From: Halobellus clavatus
GTDB lineage: Archaea > Halobacteriota > Halobacteria > Halobacteriales > Haloferacaceae
Assembly (NCBI RefSeq): GCF_900107195.1
Contig: NZ_FNPB01000012.1
Location: 1-64,000 of the forward strand
Reading direction: 5' to 3'
DNA length: 64,000 bases
Notes under the pieces: generated by a model
Database searches by the model: none
Seen by the model: the letters and a program-made list of their open reading frames with translations, nothing else
What the model was told of the DNA's origin: nothing
Shown: piece after piece, positions 52,850 through 61,128 of the stretch
Layout: every line of letters begins with the position of its first letter
Position numbering within the stretch: position 1 is the stretch's first letter
Made by a program: the position numbers and the translations under genes

Positions 52850-54526
52850 TCAGCTCTCAGGTTCGATCGGTGAGACATCGAACCGCTTTCTGAACTGTTG
52901 GACTGCCTCGTCGGAGCCAACGAGGACGATCCGTTCGTCCCCGGTGAACCGCCGCTGGGGATCGACCGCGTTGGTGAGCCCCGAATCGTCTTCGATAGCG
53001 ATGACACGGCAGCCAGTCTTCTCGTAGATGCCCGACTCGGCGAGTGTCGAGCCTGCCAGCGGTGTCGCGGGAACGCGAATCAGACGAATCTGACTTGCCG
53101 GTGCGAGGACGTCCCCGCCGCGGAGTTCCCGGGCGACCATCCGTGCACTCACCCGCGGTACCGACAGCACGTAGTCCGCGCCGCCACTCAGCGCTTTTCG
53201 GGTCGTACCAGTGTCGCTTACCCGAGCGAGGATCTCGATATCGGGGTTCAGTGACCGCGCCATTACGGTCGTCAGTAACGATGCGGAGTCGTCCGGCAGA
53301 CCGATAATGATTGCTCCGGCAGACTCAATCCCCGCCCGTTTCAGGACCTCCTCCGACCCGGCGTCGCCCACGACGTCCACGCCGTCATCGTCTTCGATAT
53401 CGATGGTCACGGCGTCGAGTCCCTCCTCGGCGACGAGTGCCCGTGCGGCCTGGCCGACTTCACCCTGTCCCGCAACGATGATACGCTCGTGTCTCCGGAA
53501 CGTTCGGGGTGGTTGAGTGAACTCACTGAACGCCTCCAGCGCGTCGTGTGCACCCGTGAGGAGCAAGACCGTGTTCGAACGGATGATCGCGTCCGGGTTA
53601 GGTGGGAGCTGTAGTTCCCCATCGATCCACGCGCCGATGATGTTCGCGCCCGTTTCCTCTCGGATCTTCGAGTCGCGAATCCGTGTCCCGATCAGTCGGT
53701 TGTCGTGTTGGATCGGGACCTCCGTGACTTCCAACTCGCCCCCGAGGTCGATCGTATCTGTCAGATCTGCCTTGAACGACGAGACTGCTTTCTCGGCGAG
53801 TCGGTGCCCGAGCACGCCGTGCGGGGACAGCACGGTATCTGCGCCTGTCTCTAACAGGATGTCCCGCATATCGCTGTCGTCAGTCAACGTGATGATGTCG
53901 ATCTCTGAATCGAGCGACCGGATGGTCAGGATGGTGTTGACGTTTGCGTCCCCGGCGTCCGTGATGACTGCTCGTGCTAACTCGATTTGGGCTCGTTCGA
54001 ACGCTGTCGCATCCTGTGGGGAGCCGTGAATCACGGAGTACCCTTGGTCGGACAGTTCTTTGGCGTTCTCCTCGGACGACGAAATCAAGACGTACTCAAT
54101 GCCGAGTTGTTTGAGTTCGTCGAGGAGGACGGCGGAGTCACGCCGGTATTCGCAGATGATGACGTGGTCGCTTTTCGGGGTGAATCGGTTATCGAGGTTG
54201 ACCTCAGCCCCAGTGAACAGCGGAATGATGATGAGTCGGAGCGTGAAGAACCCGAGCGCGATGCCGGAGATCTGTGTTCCGGCTACGAACAGGAACATCA
54301 ATGGATGGCTCCAGATGTCTGAATCCTGGCCATAGCCCGTCGTTGTCATCGTCTGGACGATGAATTCGAACGAGGCGAAGAACGATCGGTCGACGCCCTC
54401 CAACTCCGCCAATGCGAAATTGTAAGTGATCGTATAAAACAGAATCAGCGCGGAGAGTCCGGAAAGGTAGCACTCACGACAGTTACGCCGCGAAGTCGAA
54501 GCGCCGCAGGAGGGACACCCACTCAT
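52850..54526 (-). CDS. Potassium channel with two RCK domains and N-terminal zinc ribbon
   Basis: A 558-residue channel. Residues 1-20 form a zinc knuckle (GCPSCG and NCRECY). Two membrane helices (LSALILFYTITYNFALA and PLMFLFVAGTQISGIALGFF) flank the pore loop with selectivity filter TTTGYGQ. Two RCK/TrkA-N modules follow: HVIICEYRRDSAVLLDE, where the Gly-rich loop is degraded, and RIIVAGQGEVGQAARALVAE, which is intact. Each has a TrkA-C domain after it. This resembles MthK- or GsuK-type ligand-gated K+ channels, with one NAD site likely lost. K+ handling is central to halophiles. It is convergent with trkA. Confidence 0.9.
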   Translation of the reverse strand: MSGCPSCGASTSRRNCRECYLSGLSALILFYTITYNFALAELEGVDRSFFASFEFIVQTMTTTGYGQDSDIWSHPLMFLFVAGTQISGIALGFFTLRLIIIPLFTGAEVNLDNRFTPKSDHVIICEYRRDSAVLLDELKQLGIEYVLISSSEENAKELSDQGYSVIHGSPQDATAFERAQIELARAVITDAGDANVNTILTIRSLDSEIDIITLTDDSDMRDILLETGADTVLSPHGVLGHRLAEKAVSSFKADLTDTIDLGGELEVTEVPIQHDNRLIGTRIRDSKIREETGANIIGAWIDGELQLPPNPDAIIRSNTVLLLTGAHDALEAFSEFTQPPRTFRRHERIIVAGQGEVGQAARALVAEEGLDAVTIDIEDDDGVDVVGDAGSEEVLKRAGIESAGAIIIGLPDDSASLLTTVMARSLNPDIEILARVSDTGTTRKALSGGADYVLSVPRVSARMVARELRGGDVLAPASQIRLIRVPATPLAGSTLAESGIYEKTGCRVIAIEDDSGLTNAVDPQRRFTGDERIVLVGSDEAVQQFRKRFDVSPIEPES

Positions 54527-55359
54527 CGGTCTCCTTCCTGGTCCGTCCTCGTCGACGCGCTCGACGAGCCATATAGTCGAATTCCCGTTATGAGCCCACT
54601 TTTCCGCTCGAAGGCCGGCGCGTTCGGCACCAGCCTCGAGATTCCGGCCGACGCGCCTCGCGTTCGTGTCGAGTTGCTCACTTAGATCGCTGCTGTATCG
54701 ATAGAGAAGCGAGTCGCCGCGGAGACGTTCGAGAAGTATGCGGCGATATCGTCCCGCAGCTCGTCAGGAGTGTAGACCGAGTTCGGGGCTGAACTCACGC
54801 CAACCACCCCTTTCCTTCGACTCGACCGACCGACTGCGTCGACCTGCACCGCGAGAGCTTTCCAGATCTCCTGAGCGACCGCGCAGGAGATATATAAAGA
54901 TCGAAGCGAGACCGGCGAGAGAGTGACGGAGCGGCCGCTTTATGCTCCTGAGTCGACGGCGGAAATCGATATGGACTCGCTGGGGTTTCGTCACGCCGTG
55001 TGAAAGAATCGGTTAAATACCTACGCAGTCTGGGGGTTTGATTGAAGTAAGAGGTCGTCTCGGCTTTATTAGTAAGTCACTACTCGTATTCGAATTAGAC
55101 GAGATTAGAACGTCTCAACATAAGATCTCGTTACTCACGGGGATGTTGCAAAGTCCTTGTGACTGTTGTTTTCACGAGTCTGCGGATGAATTACCTAACA
55201 GAGCGTGCCTGCGAATGGAGTGCCGAGTTTCCTATCAGGAACATATCATTTAGAGACGGTTAAAAATACACGATGGGAGTCCTGGTAGAGATTGTCGATA
55301 TAATTCATCTCCGGTGGGTCGGTGCTGCAGATGATTGCGGTGGAGTAATTATTCGTCTT
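54527..55359. other. Long intergenic region with decayed sequence
   Basis: About 830 bases without a gene I trust. At 54592-54690 there are short coding-like phrases (MSPLFRSKAGAFGTSLEIPA, then a stop), which look like a gene fragment. Around 54890-54990 the sequence turns A+T-rich and contains a tRNA-like repeat (54971). The plus frame 55038-55253 is A+T-rich with no recognisable fold. The region marks the border between the G+C-rich transport block and the accessory end of the window. Confidence 0.5.
54971..54990. repeat. tRNA-3'-end-like repeat
   Basis: ATGGACTCGCTGGGGTTTCG, a variant of the sequence at 37714, 57186 and 57261. It sits at the composition border between the transport block and the accessory region that includes the integrase, a plausible element boundary. 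Confidence 0.5.
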
Positions 55360-57024
55360 CTAGGTATTCGGATCGTCCCCACCGGTGTGTCCGATTCCGT
55401 CCCCATCCGGGATCGATGCATCACAACCACCCATCGCATACGAATACCGATCTTCGCCTGGTGCGACGATAACAGCGGCTCGCATCCCGTCATCGTGATG
55501 ATTGTAGCAGGCGTACCGCTTCATTTGCGGGATGTTCAGCGTCTCTGACGTGCTGTACGTTCCGTCATCGATTAGATCTGGAATAGTATCCGGATCGTAT
55601 TTTATTCGGACTCGTGACACGACGTAGTGCGCACCGCTATCGTCAACCCACTCCCAGGTAATCGTTGCTCCTGGATCTACGATCACTGCAGCCGGATCAA
55701 ACGCGTGACCGTTCGGCCCGGCACCGACCTGAATACTCACATCTGTCTGCCCCCGACGATCAGCGACTTCCCCGTCAAACCCGTTTGCTTCAGGTACCCA
55801 CGGCTCGATAGGGGGGTCACCCCGCTCAATCTCATTTCCACATAGCGTTCGTTGATATTCCGGTCCACACGGAACATCTTTCATCTCCCGGAAATTGATC
55901 GCGCCTGCCGCAAACCCGTGAATCCGGTTTCCGTACACTTCGTTGTTCTGCCCCCATTCGGTCCCGCCCATCTGGTAGGAATCGATTCCGATGGGGGATG
56001 GACACTCCCCGATATCGTTCCACCGGATCGTACAGTCGTTGCCAGAAATGTAGATTGCCGGTTCAGCAATCCCTTCCGTATTGTGCCCGGCGTTCCGGTC
56101 AGTACAGTATTCGATCGTGACGTTCGTACAGCCGGGTTTGACTTCAACACATTCGTTGTGTGAATACCCGGCACTGTTGTCGATATGGTGAACTCGGACG
56201 TTTCGGGTACGTTCTGGTGTATCGTACGGATACTCTGGATCTTTGTACCTGTCCGCAGGACTGCCAACGTACACGATCTCTCCTATGTGCCCGATTTTAT
56301 GATTGGCCACACGTGGATCATACTTCATTCCAGTGGGGCCGATCACTTCGAACCCACCGATGACTGCGTCACGAATACGGGCGGTTTGGATCAACGCCTT
56401 CCGAGTGTTACCTGCCTTTGCTGGTTCGACGACCGCACCGCGAATGTACTCAACGCCTTCGTCAGCTCGGCTAGCAGGATTGATTTGGATACAGTTTGCA
56501 GCCCACGCTCTCCAGTCCTCGTATTTTTGATCGGGGTTGATAAGCCCGTCAATTGTTATGCCGCGGAGATGTATATGCTGGTGGCTGATCGTGAAGACGC
56601 TGTAGGTTTCTGTTTCTGGACGAATGACAGCATCTGCTGGCCCTTCAATCGTAATCGGATTATTGTGTTCACCATCACGAACGGTGAAAAGACTCTCGCG
56701 GTACTCACCGGATTTCAAGCGTATCGTCTCGCCGGGTTGTGCTCGATTTAGTCCTTCGCTTACTGTCGCAAGCGGGCTGTCTTGAGACCCGGTGTTTCCG
56801 TCTGCTCCGTCGGTACTCACGTAATAATCAGCTTCGCCTGTGGTTGATGTCGCTGAACTTGACTGTACCTCGCCGTTTTCGGTATTTGATGCTACCTTGT
56901 TGGTGCCTGTACTAGAGTTCGTACCACCTGATTTGGTGGTTTCACTGCAGCCTGCCACCACACCTGTTGTCACAACACCAAGCGTAGCGAGCATCCGGCG
57001 GCGAGACGAATAAATATCAGACAT
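55360..57024 (-). CDS. Tat lipoprotein: beta-helix domain fused to a blue-copper domain
   Basis: About 554 residues. The start MSDIYSSRRRMLATLG with GVVAGCS gives a twin-arginine signal and a lipobox Cys, so it is exported and membrane-anchored. A Ser/Thr/Asn/Gly-rich linker follows. Residues about 75-385 form a right-handed parallel beta-helix (YYVSTDGADGNTGSQDSPLA, IRLKSGEYRESLFTVRDG, NVTIEYCTDRNAGHN). The C-terminal 110 residues are a halocyanin/plastocyanin-like fold: NGHAFDPAAVIVDPGATITW, His in SGAHYVVS, and C-x2-H-x4-M in YACYNHHDDGMRA, a complete type-1 copper site. Beta-helix domains often bind or cleave polysaccharide, so carbohydrate-linked redox is conceivable. I do not know this fusion. 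Confidence 0.85.
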   Translation of the reverse strand: MSDIYSSRRRMLATLGVVTTGVVAGCSETTKSGGTNSSTGTNKVASNTENGEVQSSSATSTTGEADYYVSTDGADGNTGSQDSPLATVSEGLNRAQPGETIRLKSGEYRESLFTVRDGEHNNPITIEGPADAVIRPETETYSVFTISHQHIHLRGITIDGLINPDQKYEDWRAWAANCIQINPASRADEGVEYIRGAVVEPAKAGNTRKALIQTARIRDAVIGGFEVIGPTGMKYDPRVANHKIGHIGEIVYVGSPADRYKDPEYPYDTPERTRNVRVHHIDNSAGYSHNECVEVKPGCTNVTIEYCTDRNAGHNTEGIAEPAIYISGNDCTIRWNDIGECPSPIGIDSYQMGGTEWGQNNEVYGNRIHGFAAGAINFREMKDVPCGPEYQRTLCGNEIERGDPPIEPWVPEANGFDGEVADRRGQTDVSIQVGAGPNGHAFDPAAVIVDPGATITWEWVDDSGAHYVVSRVRIKYDPDTIPDLIDDGTYSTSETLNIPQMKRYACYNHHDDGMRAAVIVAPGEDRYSYAMGGCDASIPDGDGIGHTGGDDPNT

Positions 57025-57185
57025 ATCGAGCGGACACAACACGAGTACATAAATGATTTGGCGGAATTTCGGGGATGAGAGAGTCTATTCGCAAGCCAGC
57101 GCGCATCCTCGACACGGATCATTACGAACTCTCTAATGAGTCTGAATATACGAGCCACACCGCTGTCCAGCGATTCGGAAACTAA

Positions 57186-57275
57186 GTGGACTCGCTGGGA
57201 TTCTCGTGAGCGCAGCGAACGAGAAGTCAGCGAGGGAACGACTCGAACGTAGTGAGAGGAGTGGACTCGCTGGGG
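57186..57275. repeat. Pair of tRNA-3'-end-like repeats next to integrase
   Basis: GTGGACTCGCTGGGA occurs at 57186-57200 and again at 57261-57275, 75 bases apart in the same orientation, just downstream of the integrase stop. The minus strand of each reads as a tRNA T-arm/acceptor end. Between them lies a G+C-rich stretch of short palindromes (GAGCGCAGCGAACGAG-like). They look like attachment-site duplicates or arm-type sites. Confidence 0.55.
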
Positions 57276-57333
57276 AGGAACCTTTGAGTATTTGATACAC
57301 AACTCTCGCATAGTACTGCCCGACTGTGGAAAT

Positions 57334-58350
57334 TCATTTGTCTGGAAGATTATCTTTCCGAACGCTCATTTTTTCGCGCTCATCACGAACGTCGTAGTGT
57401 TTATATAGGACTTCGAGACTGACGTCCATTCGTTCGGACGCGACCTCCGGTGACGTACCGTGGGCGAGGTGGTGCGTGATCGAACCCCGTCGAAGCCCGT
57501 GCGGCGACCTCGACGACGGACAGCGGCTTGGATAGCCGTCCGTGGAGTTCGCCTCGCAGGTTTTCGGATCGCGGTCGTGTGGGCACTCACGGCCGTATTC
57601 GCACGGCTGCGTTGCCATATTGACCCACGTGTAGATCGTATCGCCGGTTGGACGGCCGTACCGGGTAGTAATCAGCGGTTCACGGCCGTAGTCGTCGGTT
57701 ACATCGATACGGTTCTTGTCGATGTATTCGTCGACAACCTGGTACCAGCGCGGGCCGAGGTAGACCCAACGTTCGCCATCCTCGCGGTTCTTCAGTTTTG
57801 TCTCGGTCTCCAAGCGGTGTTTAAGGACGACAGCGTGTTCATCCGGGCGGAGGTCGTCAAGATCTATCGATCGCAACGCGGAGCGTCGCATCCCGGTACG
57901 CCAGAGTAATGCGACGACAACGTGTCGACGGCTGGCGTAGTCGTATTTATCGAGGTATTCGAGGACCTCCGTCGCATACTGTGGTTTGAGGTGGACATCG
58001 CGGGTGTCGGCACCATCCGGCAGTTCGGGGGCGTGGAGCTTCTCGGCGAGACCATCGGTAACCCCCTCAATATCCGCCCAGTAACGGAGCGCCTGGCGAA
58101 CGGTGGACAGCTGTTTCTGGAGTGTGACTGTCGCGATCTCACCACGACGCCAGGTGACGAAATTGGCCAAGTCGCGTCCGGTGAGCTCGTTGAGATTCTC
58201 GATGTCAGCTTCTTTAGCCCACTCTCTGAAGTGCCGCAGCCGTGTGCGGGCGTTGGCCATCGTTGATTCGCCGACACTCGACTCGTGGTGTCGGAGAAAA
58301 CGATCGATACCCTCTTTGACGTGAAGCGGCTGAAGATCGGCGTCGCTCAC
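57334..58350 (-). CDS. Tyrosine recombinase/integrase
   Basis: A 338-residue phage-type integrase. The N-terminal SAM-like core-binding domain (about 1-100, FLRHHESSVGESTMANARTR) leads to the catalytic domain with Arg in LLWRTGMRRSALRSID and His-x2-Arg in SPHGLRRGSITHHLA. The nucleophile is Tyr in LEVLYKHYDVRDEREKM. A Cys-rich insertion (EYGRECPHDRDPKTCEA) may bind zinc. The start is a GTG overlapping the previous small gene (GTGA), so the integrase is translationally coupled to it. tRNA-like repeats lie 60-150 bases beyond its stop, the usual att position. It probably mobilised the accessory region. Confidence 0.9.
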   Translation of the reverse strand: MSDADLQPLHVKEGIDRFLRHHESSVGESTMANARTRLRHFREWAKEADIENLNELTGRDLANFVTWRRGEIATVTLQKQLSTVRQALRYWADIEGVTDGLAEKLHAPELPDGADTRDVHLKPQYATEVLEYLDKYDYASRRHVVVALLWRTGMRRSALRSIDLDDLRPDEHAVVLKHRLETETKLKNREDGERWVYLGPRWYQVVDEYIDKNRIDVTDDYGREPLITTRYGRPTGDTIYTWVNMATQPCEYGRECPHDRDPKTCEANSTDGYPSRCPSSRSPHGLRRGSITHHLAHGTSPEVASERMDVSLEVLYKHYDVRDEREKMSVRKDNLPDK

Positions 58351-58511
58351 GCGCTTTCCACCTCCGTTTGTCTGGCTCCCGTCTCAGCGACGAAAGTAAA
58401 GACAATACCGTAATTGTCGATGGTAGGACGATACTCTTCGCCCCGCCCCGGAGGGTCCCATATGTAGTTGTGTGCGATTCGAGCATTCGATGCAGTCTTT
58501 CTATTTTGCAT
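58347..58511 (-). CDS. 54-residue protein coupled to the integrase
   Basis: Encodes MQNRKTASNARIAHNYIWDP, then a Gly/Glu/Tyr-rich middle and a tail ending TGARQTEVESA. Its TGA overlaps the integrase GTG, and its start overlaps the end of the next upstream small gene by 11 bases, so the four genes form one compact unit. The N-terminus is basic and the middle aromatic, as in small DNA-binding excisionase-like proteins, but no fold is recognisable. Too short for domain assignment. Confidence 0.5.
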   Translation of the reverse strand: MQNRKTASNARIAHNYIWDPPGRGEEYRPTIDNYGIVFTFVAETGARQTEVESA

Positions 58512-58707
58512 TAGATCGGTTTTCCGAACCGATCGAGCCGATACGGGACACTAAGTGGGGCACAGCCTTCACCCGAACCGTTATGTCCCTGCCAGACAAA
58601 CCCTGAGACACAGGATCTGGTCTATCAGGCCCGATCCACTTCCTCACACGCCCGAAACTACTATCCTTGGCCGGGAGGGTTTCGGGTGTGTTGTTGAACT
58701 GTTCCAT
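58501..58707 (-). CDS. 68-residue protein of the integrase cassette
   Basis: Starts MEQFNNTPETLPAKDSSFGR and has a basic middle (RVRKWIGPDRPDPV, then LSGRDITVRVKAVPH). It begins 8 bases after the stop of the gene before it. The tight packing supports a real gene; the sequence itself shows no known motif, and the Ser/Arg-rich end could be chance. A role with the recombinase, such as directionality, is inference only. Confidence 0.4.
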   Translation of the reverse strand: MEQFNNTPETLPAKDSSFGRVRKWIGPDRPDPVSQGLSGRDITVRVKAVPHLVSRIGSIGSENRSNAK

Positions 58708-58715
58708 AGTAGCAG

Positions 58716-58868
58716 CTACTCGTCGACTTCGAGGTTCTCACTCGGGTCGTACTGCCGAGTCATCTTCTGGAGGAGCTCGTCGTATGACTCGCCTCCTCGT
58801 TTTTTCGCCTTCACCAGCTGGCGAGTTTGCCGCGAGCATGCGATTCGTGCTTCACTTGCGTTGGTCAT
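58716..58868 (-). CDS. 50-residue antitoxin-like or regulatory protein
   Basis: Starts MTNASEARIACSRQTRQLVK and continues KRGGESYDELLQKMTRQYDP before an acidic end. The K-R-G-G-E-S-Y-D-E-L-L pattern is like that of short VapB/RHH-type antitoxin and regulator proteins in haloarchaea. It is the promoter-proximal gene of the integrase cassette. The region upstream is A+T-rich (TAACATGCAC, then ATAATAACCGTATATCG) and could hold its own promoter and operator. No toxin partner is adjacent. Confidence 0.6.
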   Translation of the reverse strand: MTNASEARIACSRQTRQLVKAKKRGGESYDELLQKMTRQYDPSENLEVDE

Positions 58869-59084
58869 AGTTTGCTACACTTGACAACAATAACATGCAC
58901 TGGTAAAACAATTTCGGGTTATAGAATATCATATAATAACCGTATATCGATTATAATGAGTGCCGGTGAAATGTGGATAGAAGGGCTATGAGCGGAGACT
59001 AGAGTCGAGAACCTAGCAGATGAGTTCTCCATAACAACTATTACCGGCAATCAACTATTGTTCTATAACCGCATCCCGATTAGT

Positions 59085-59870
59085 ATGTCTGATGATGAAA
59101 CAGAAGATGCCGACAATATAGACGTCGAGGATCTAATCGAGAATCCACCTGAGGTGGAACGCGAGCCAACGCTATTTGAAGAACTACCGAACCTCTCTCT
59201 CTCAAGAAGGCTCGAAATGTGGAGAGATTCGGATATCGAAGGACAACAAAGACCTCGCGGAATATTATCTAAGACAGACCGAGAGTACCTATTGGGATTG
59301 AAAGAGTATGAGAACGAACAGTCTGAAGCCAACCGTAGGCAGGACATTCGCGACCGGATAAAAAACTCTCTCAAAGATTTCAAAATAATCTGGGCATTGC
59401 TGGATGAAAAAGATCGAAATCAAATTTTCAGTAGTCTTGATGATGAAACCGTCGATAACTGTATTGAAGCGATGGTTTCGTTCATCTATCTCGGGCTAGA
59501 CGGTGACATCCCACGTATTGAAAAAGCAATCAAGAGGGGGATATTGGCCGGAGAGAATGCTACCTCGGAAGGGGAGACCAAACAGGTGGAAGTTTCGATC
59601 AATATTGATCACTATCCTGATGTGGAGGCTGCAAAGGAGAAAATGCAAAGAAGCCCATTGGTTGAGCTCACAGTGGAGGAGCTCGGAGTCTTGGCAAAAG
59701 CAAATGAACTAGACCCGAGTCATATTGAAAAATTGAATGATGACCATATCTACCCACCTCCAGGATACTTTGATTCTACAAAGACTGAACCTACAGTAGA
59801 TAAAGATCCACTAAATTATGATCTTGAGGAAGCTGGGGAAGATTCGGATATCAATTCCGATGGCTCGTAA
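59085..59870 (+). CDS. Haloarchaeal protein of unknown function
   Basis: A 261-residue acidic protein (start MSDDETEDADNIDVEDLIEN). The middle holds several well-defined patches: LPNLSLSRRLEMWRDSDIEG, LSKTDREYLLGLKEYENEQS, EANRRQDIRDRIKNSLKDFK and CIEAMVSFIYLGLDGDIPRI. A strand-rich C-terminal part (VEVSINIDHYPDVEAAKEKM) precedes an acidic tail. I have seen related sequences only as haloarchaeal unknowns, often on mobile regions. No catalytic motif is visible. It ends head-to-tail against the remnant split by the insertion sequence. Confidence 0.7.
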   Translation: MSDDETEDADNIDVEDLIENPPEVEREPTLFEELPNLSLSRRLEMWRDSDIEGQQRPRGILSKTDREYLLGLKEYENEQSEANRRQDIRDRIKNSLKDFKIIWALLDEKDRNQIFSSLDDETVDNCIEAMVSFIYLGLDGDIPRIEKAIKRGILAGENATSEGETKQVEVSINIDHYPDVEAAKEKMQRSPLVELTVEELGVLAKANELDPSHIEKLNDDHIYPPPGYFDSTKTEPTVDKDPLNYDLEEAGEDSDINSDGS

Positions 59871-59964
59871 TAGATGATGTGTCTGGTATCATAATTCGCT
59901 CTTCTAGAGCAATATGTCCCGTCTGCTCTGGATTTACCTCCTCAATCAAGATCCTGCTCTGATA
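59851..59964 (-). pseudogene. C-terminal remnant of a gene split by an IS element
   Basis: The minus strand continues past the IS end as YQSRILIEEVNPEQTGHIAL, then EERIMIPDTSSITSHRN and a stop. It is read in the same direction as the 5' part at 60898-61128, so it is probably the other end of that gene. It overlaps the convergent gene at 59085-59870 by 20 bases. Confidence 0.45.
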
Positions 59965-60900
59965 GGCCGTGGTGAATCGCCAGCCGTAGCGTGATTTCAC
60001 TGTTTCACCGTCTGCTTGATGTTGTGAACCGCACACATCAAGACGAGTTCACGAAATTCACCGTACCAACTTCGCGCACGTACGGCGTCGCCGAGCGTGC
60101 GCTTGATCGTCGAGAAGACGGTCTCACACATCGCTCTCTGACGGTAGCGAGGCCCATCGATCCGTGCGTTGTGCGCGTGATCGATGGGCCGGAACTCACG
60201 ATGCTTCATCAGCGGTCTCACGTCCTCTTCACGGAGTTTTTCGCGTAACTCCATCCAATCGTAGCCTTTGTCGGCGGCGAGGCTGGCGAGGTCGCCCGCG
60301 TTGCGGCAGGCGACCTGCCAGCCGAGCTGTGTGTCGTGACGTTTCTCGGTCGTACAGTGAACGTCCAGAATGGCTTGGCTTTCTGTGTCCACGAGAGCAG
60401 TTGTTTTCAGCGTCTGGACGCGATAATTCGTCCGACGGCAGTAGTGCTTGCTCGCGTTTTCGCGGTCGAAAAACGTCGCGTCGATGGCGGCGTGTCCGCT
60501 CGGGTCGTCCAGTTGCGCCGACAGGCGCAGCAGCACTCGCCAGAGTGCTGTCTTGATCCTGTCAAACCACTCCACTAGCGTCGAGTGATGCGGGAGATCG
60601 GCCGGTTTGAGGCCGATCTCCCCAAGAATATGTGGCATCTCGCTCAGCAGATCCAACGTCTCTCGGTAGGACTTCTTCAAGTAAACCCGGAGACAGTGGA
60701 GCGATACAACGGCGTAATCGGCGAAGCCGCCACCACCTTCGGGGGCGGCGACTTCGCCTCGGCCACCGACAGCATTTTTAGCTAACTGAACCGCTTTGCT
60801 CGTGAAGCGGGAAATCTTCGACATAGGCATCGCGGTTTCCCGCTTCATTCCACTAGTTCTGACGGCCGAAGCCGACGCCGTCCAGCGATTCACCAGAGCC
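59965..60900 (-). mobile_element. IS5-type insertion sequence with inverted repeats
   Basis: About 936 bases. The left end reads GGCCGTGGTGAATCGC (59965-59980) and the right end, on the other strand, GGCTCTGGTGAATCGC (60885-60900), giving 16-bp inverted repeats with two mismatches. One transposase gene fills the interior. No target duplication is obvious from the flanks. It separates two parts of an unknown gene. Confidence 0.75.
59997..60824 (-). CDS. IS5-family transposase
   Basis: A 275-residue DDE transposase from MSKISRFTSKAVQLAKNAVG. The catalytic set is present: first Asp in GHAAIDATFFDRENASKHYC, second Asp in LASLAADKGYDWMEL, and Glu in RYRQRAMCETVFSTIKRTLG, the Y-(2)-R-(3)-E-(6)-K signature of the IS5/IS4 group. 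The frame is complete, with length as usual, so the element may still move. A longer start 23 codons upstream would enter the terminal-repeat region. Confidence 0.9.
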   Translation of the reverse strand: MSKISRFTSKAVQLAKNAVGGRGEVAAPEGGGGFADYAVVSLHCLRVYLKKSYRETLDLLSEMPHILGEIGLKPADLPHHSTLVEWFDRIKTALWRVLLRLSAQLDDPSGHAAIDATFFDRENASKHYCRRTNYRVQTLKTTALVDTESQAILDVHCTTEKRHDTQLGWQVACRNAGDLASLAADKGYDWMELREKLREEDVRPLMKHREFRPIDHAHNARIDGPRYRQRAMCETVFSTIKRTLGDAVRARSWYGEFRELVLMCAVHNIKQTVKQ

Positions 60901-61128
60901 GAATACTTCGAAGTCGTGGCCGGCGAAGCTTTCTGGGTTGCAGCGTCGGATCGCCTCTTCGTTTTTCCACTCCCACAGCTCCACCGGCAAGTACTCCCGA
61001 CAGAACTGCTCGAAGGCTAACTCCCCCAAGTTTCCGATCCGCTTACTGTCGATATCGTCTGCCCCTTGGATTACCGCTTGGTGGTGGGCCCGCTCTCTGT
61101 CAATCTTATCTGGAGTATAGAGATACAC
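60898..61128 (-). pseudogene. N-terminal part of a nuclease-like gene cut by IS5
   Basis: GTG start, YLYTPDKIDRERAHHQAVIQ, then IGNLGELAFEQFCREYLPVE and CNPESFAGHDFEVFG, where the IS begins and the frame ends in IS sequence. The GELAFEQF helix and the HDFEVFG strand resemble the start of PD-(D/E)XK-type restriction-like nucleases, whose D-x-E/K core would follow. That core is missing, so no activity is expected. The residual C-terminal part may lie beyond the IS at 59851-59964. Confidence 0.6.

Noticed and set aside
57040-57333. Possible complete tRNA next to the integrase
   Set aside because: Only the T-arm/acceptor-like end is present; no D-arm or anticodon arm can be formed around it.
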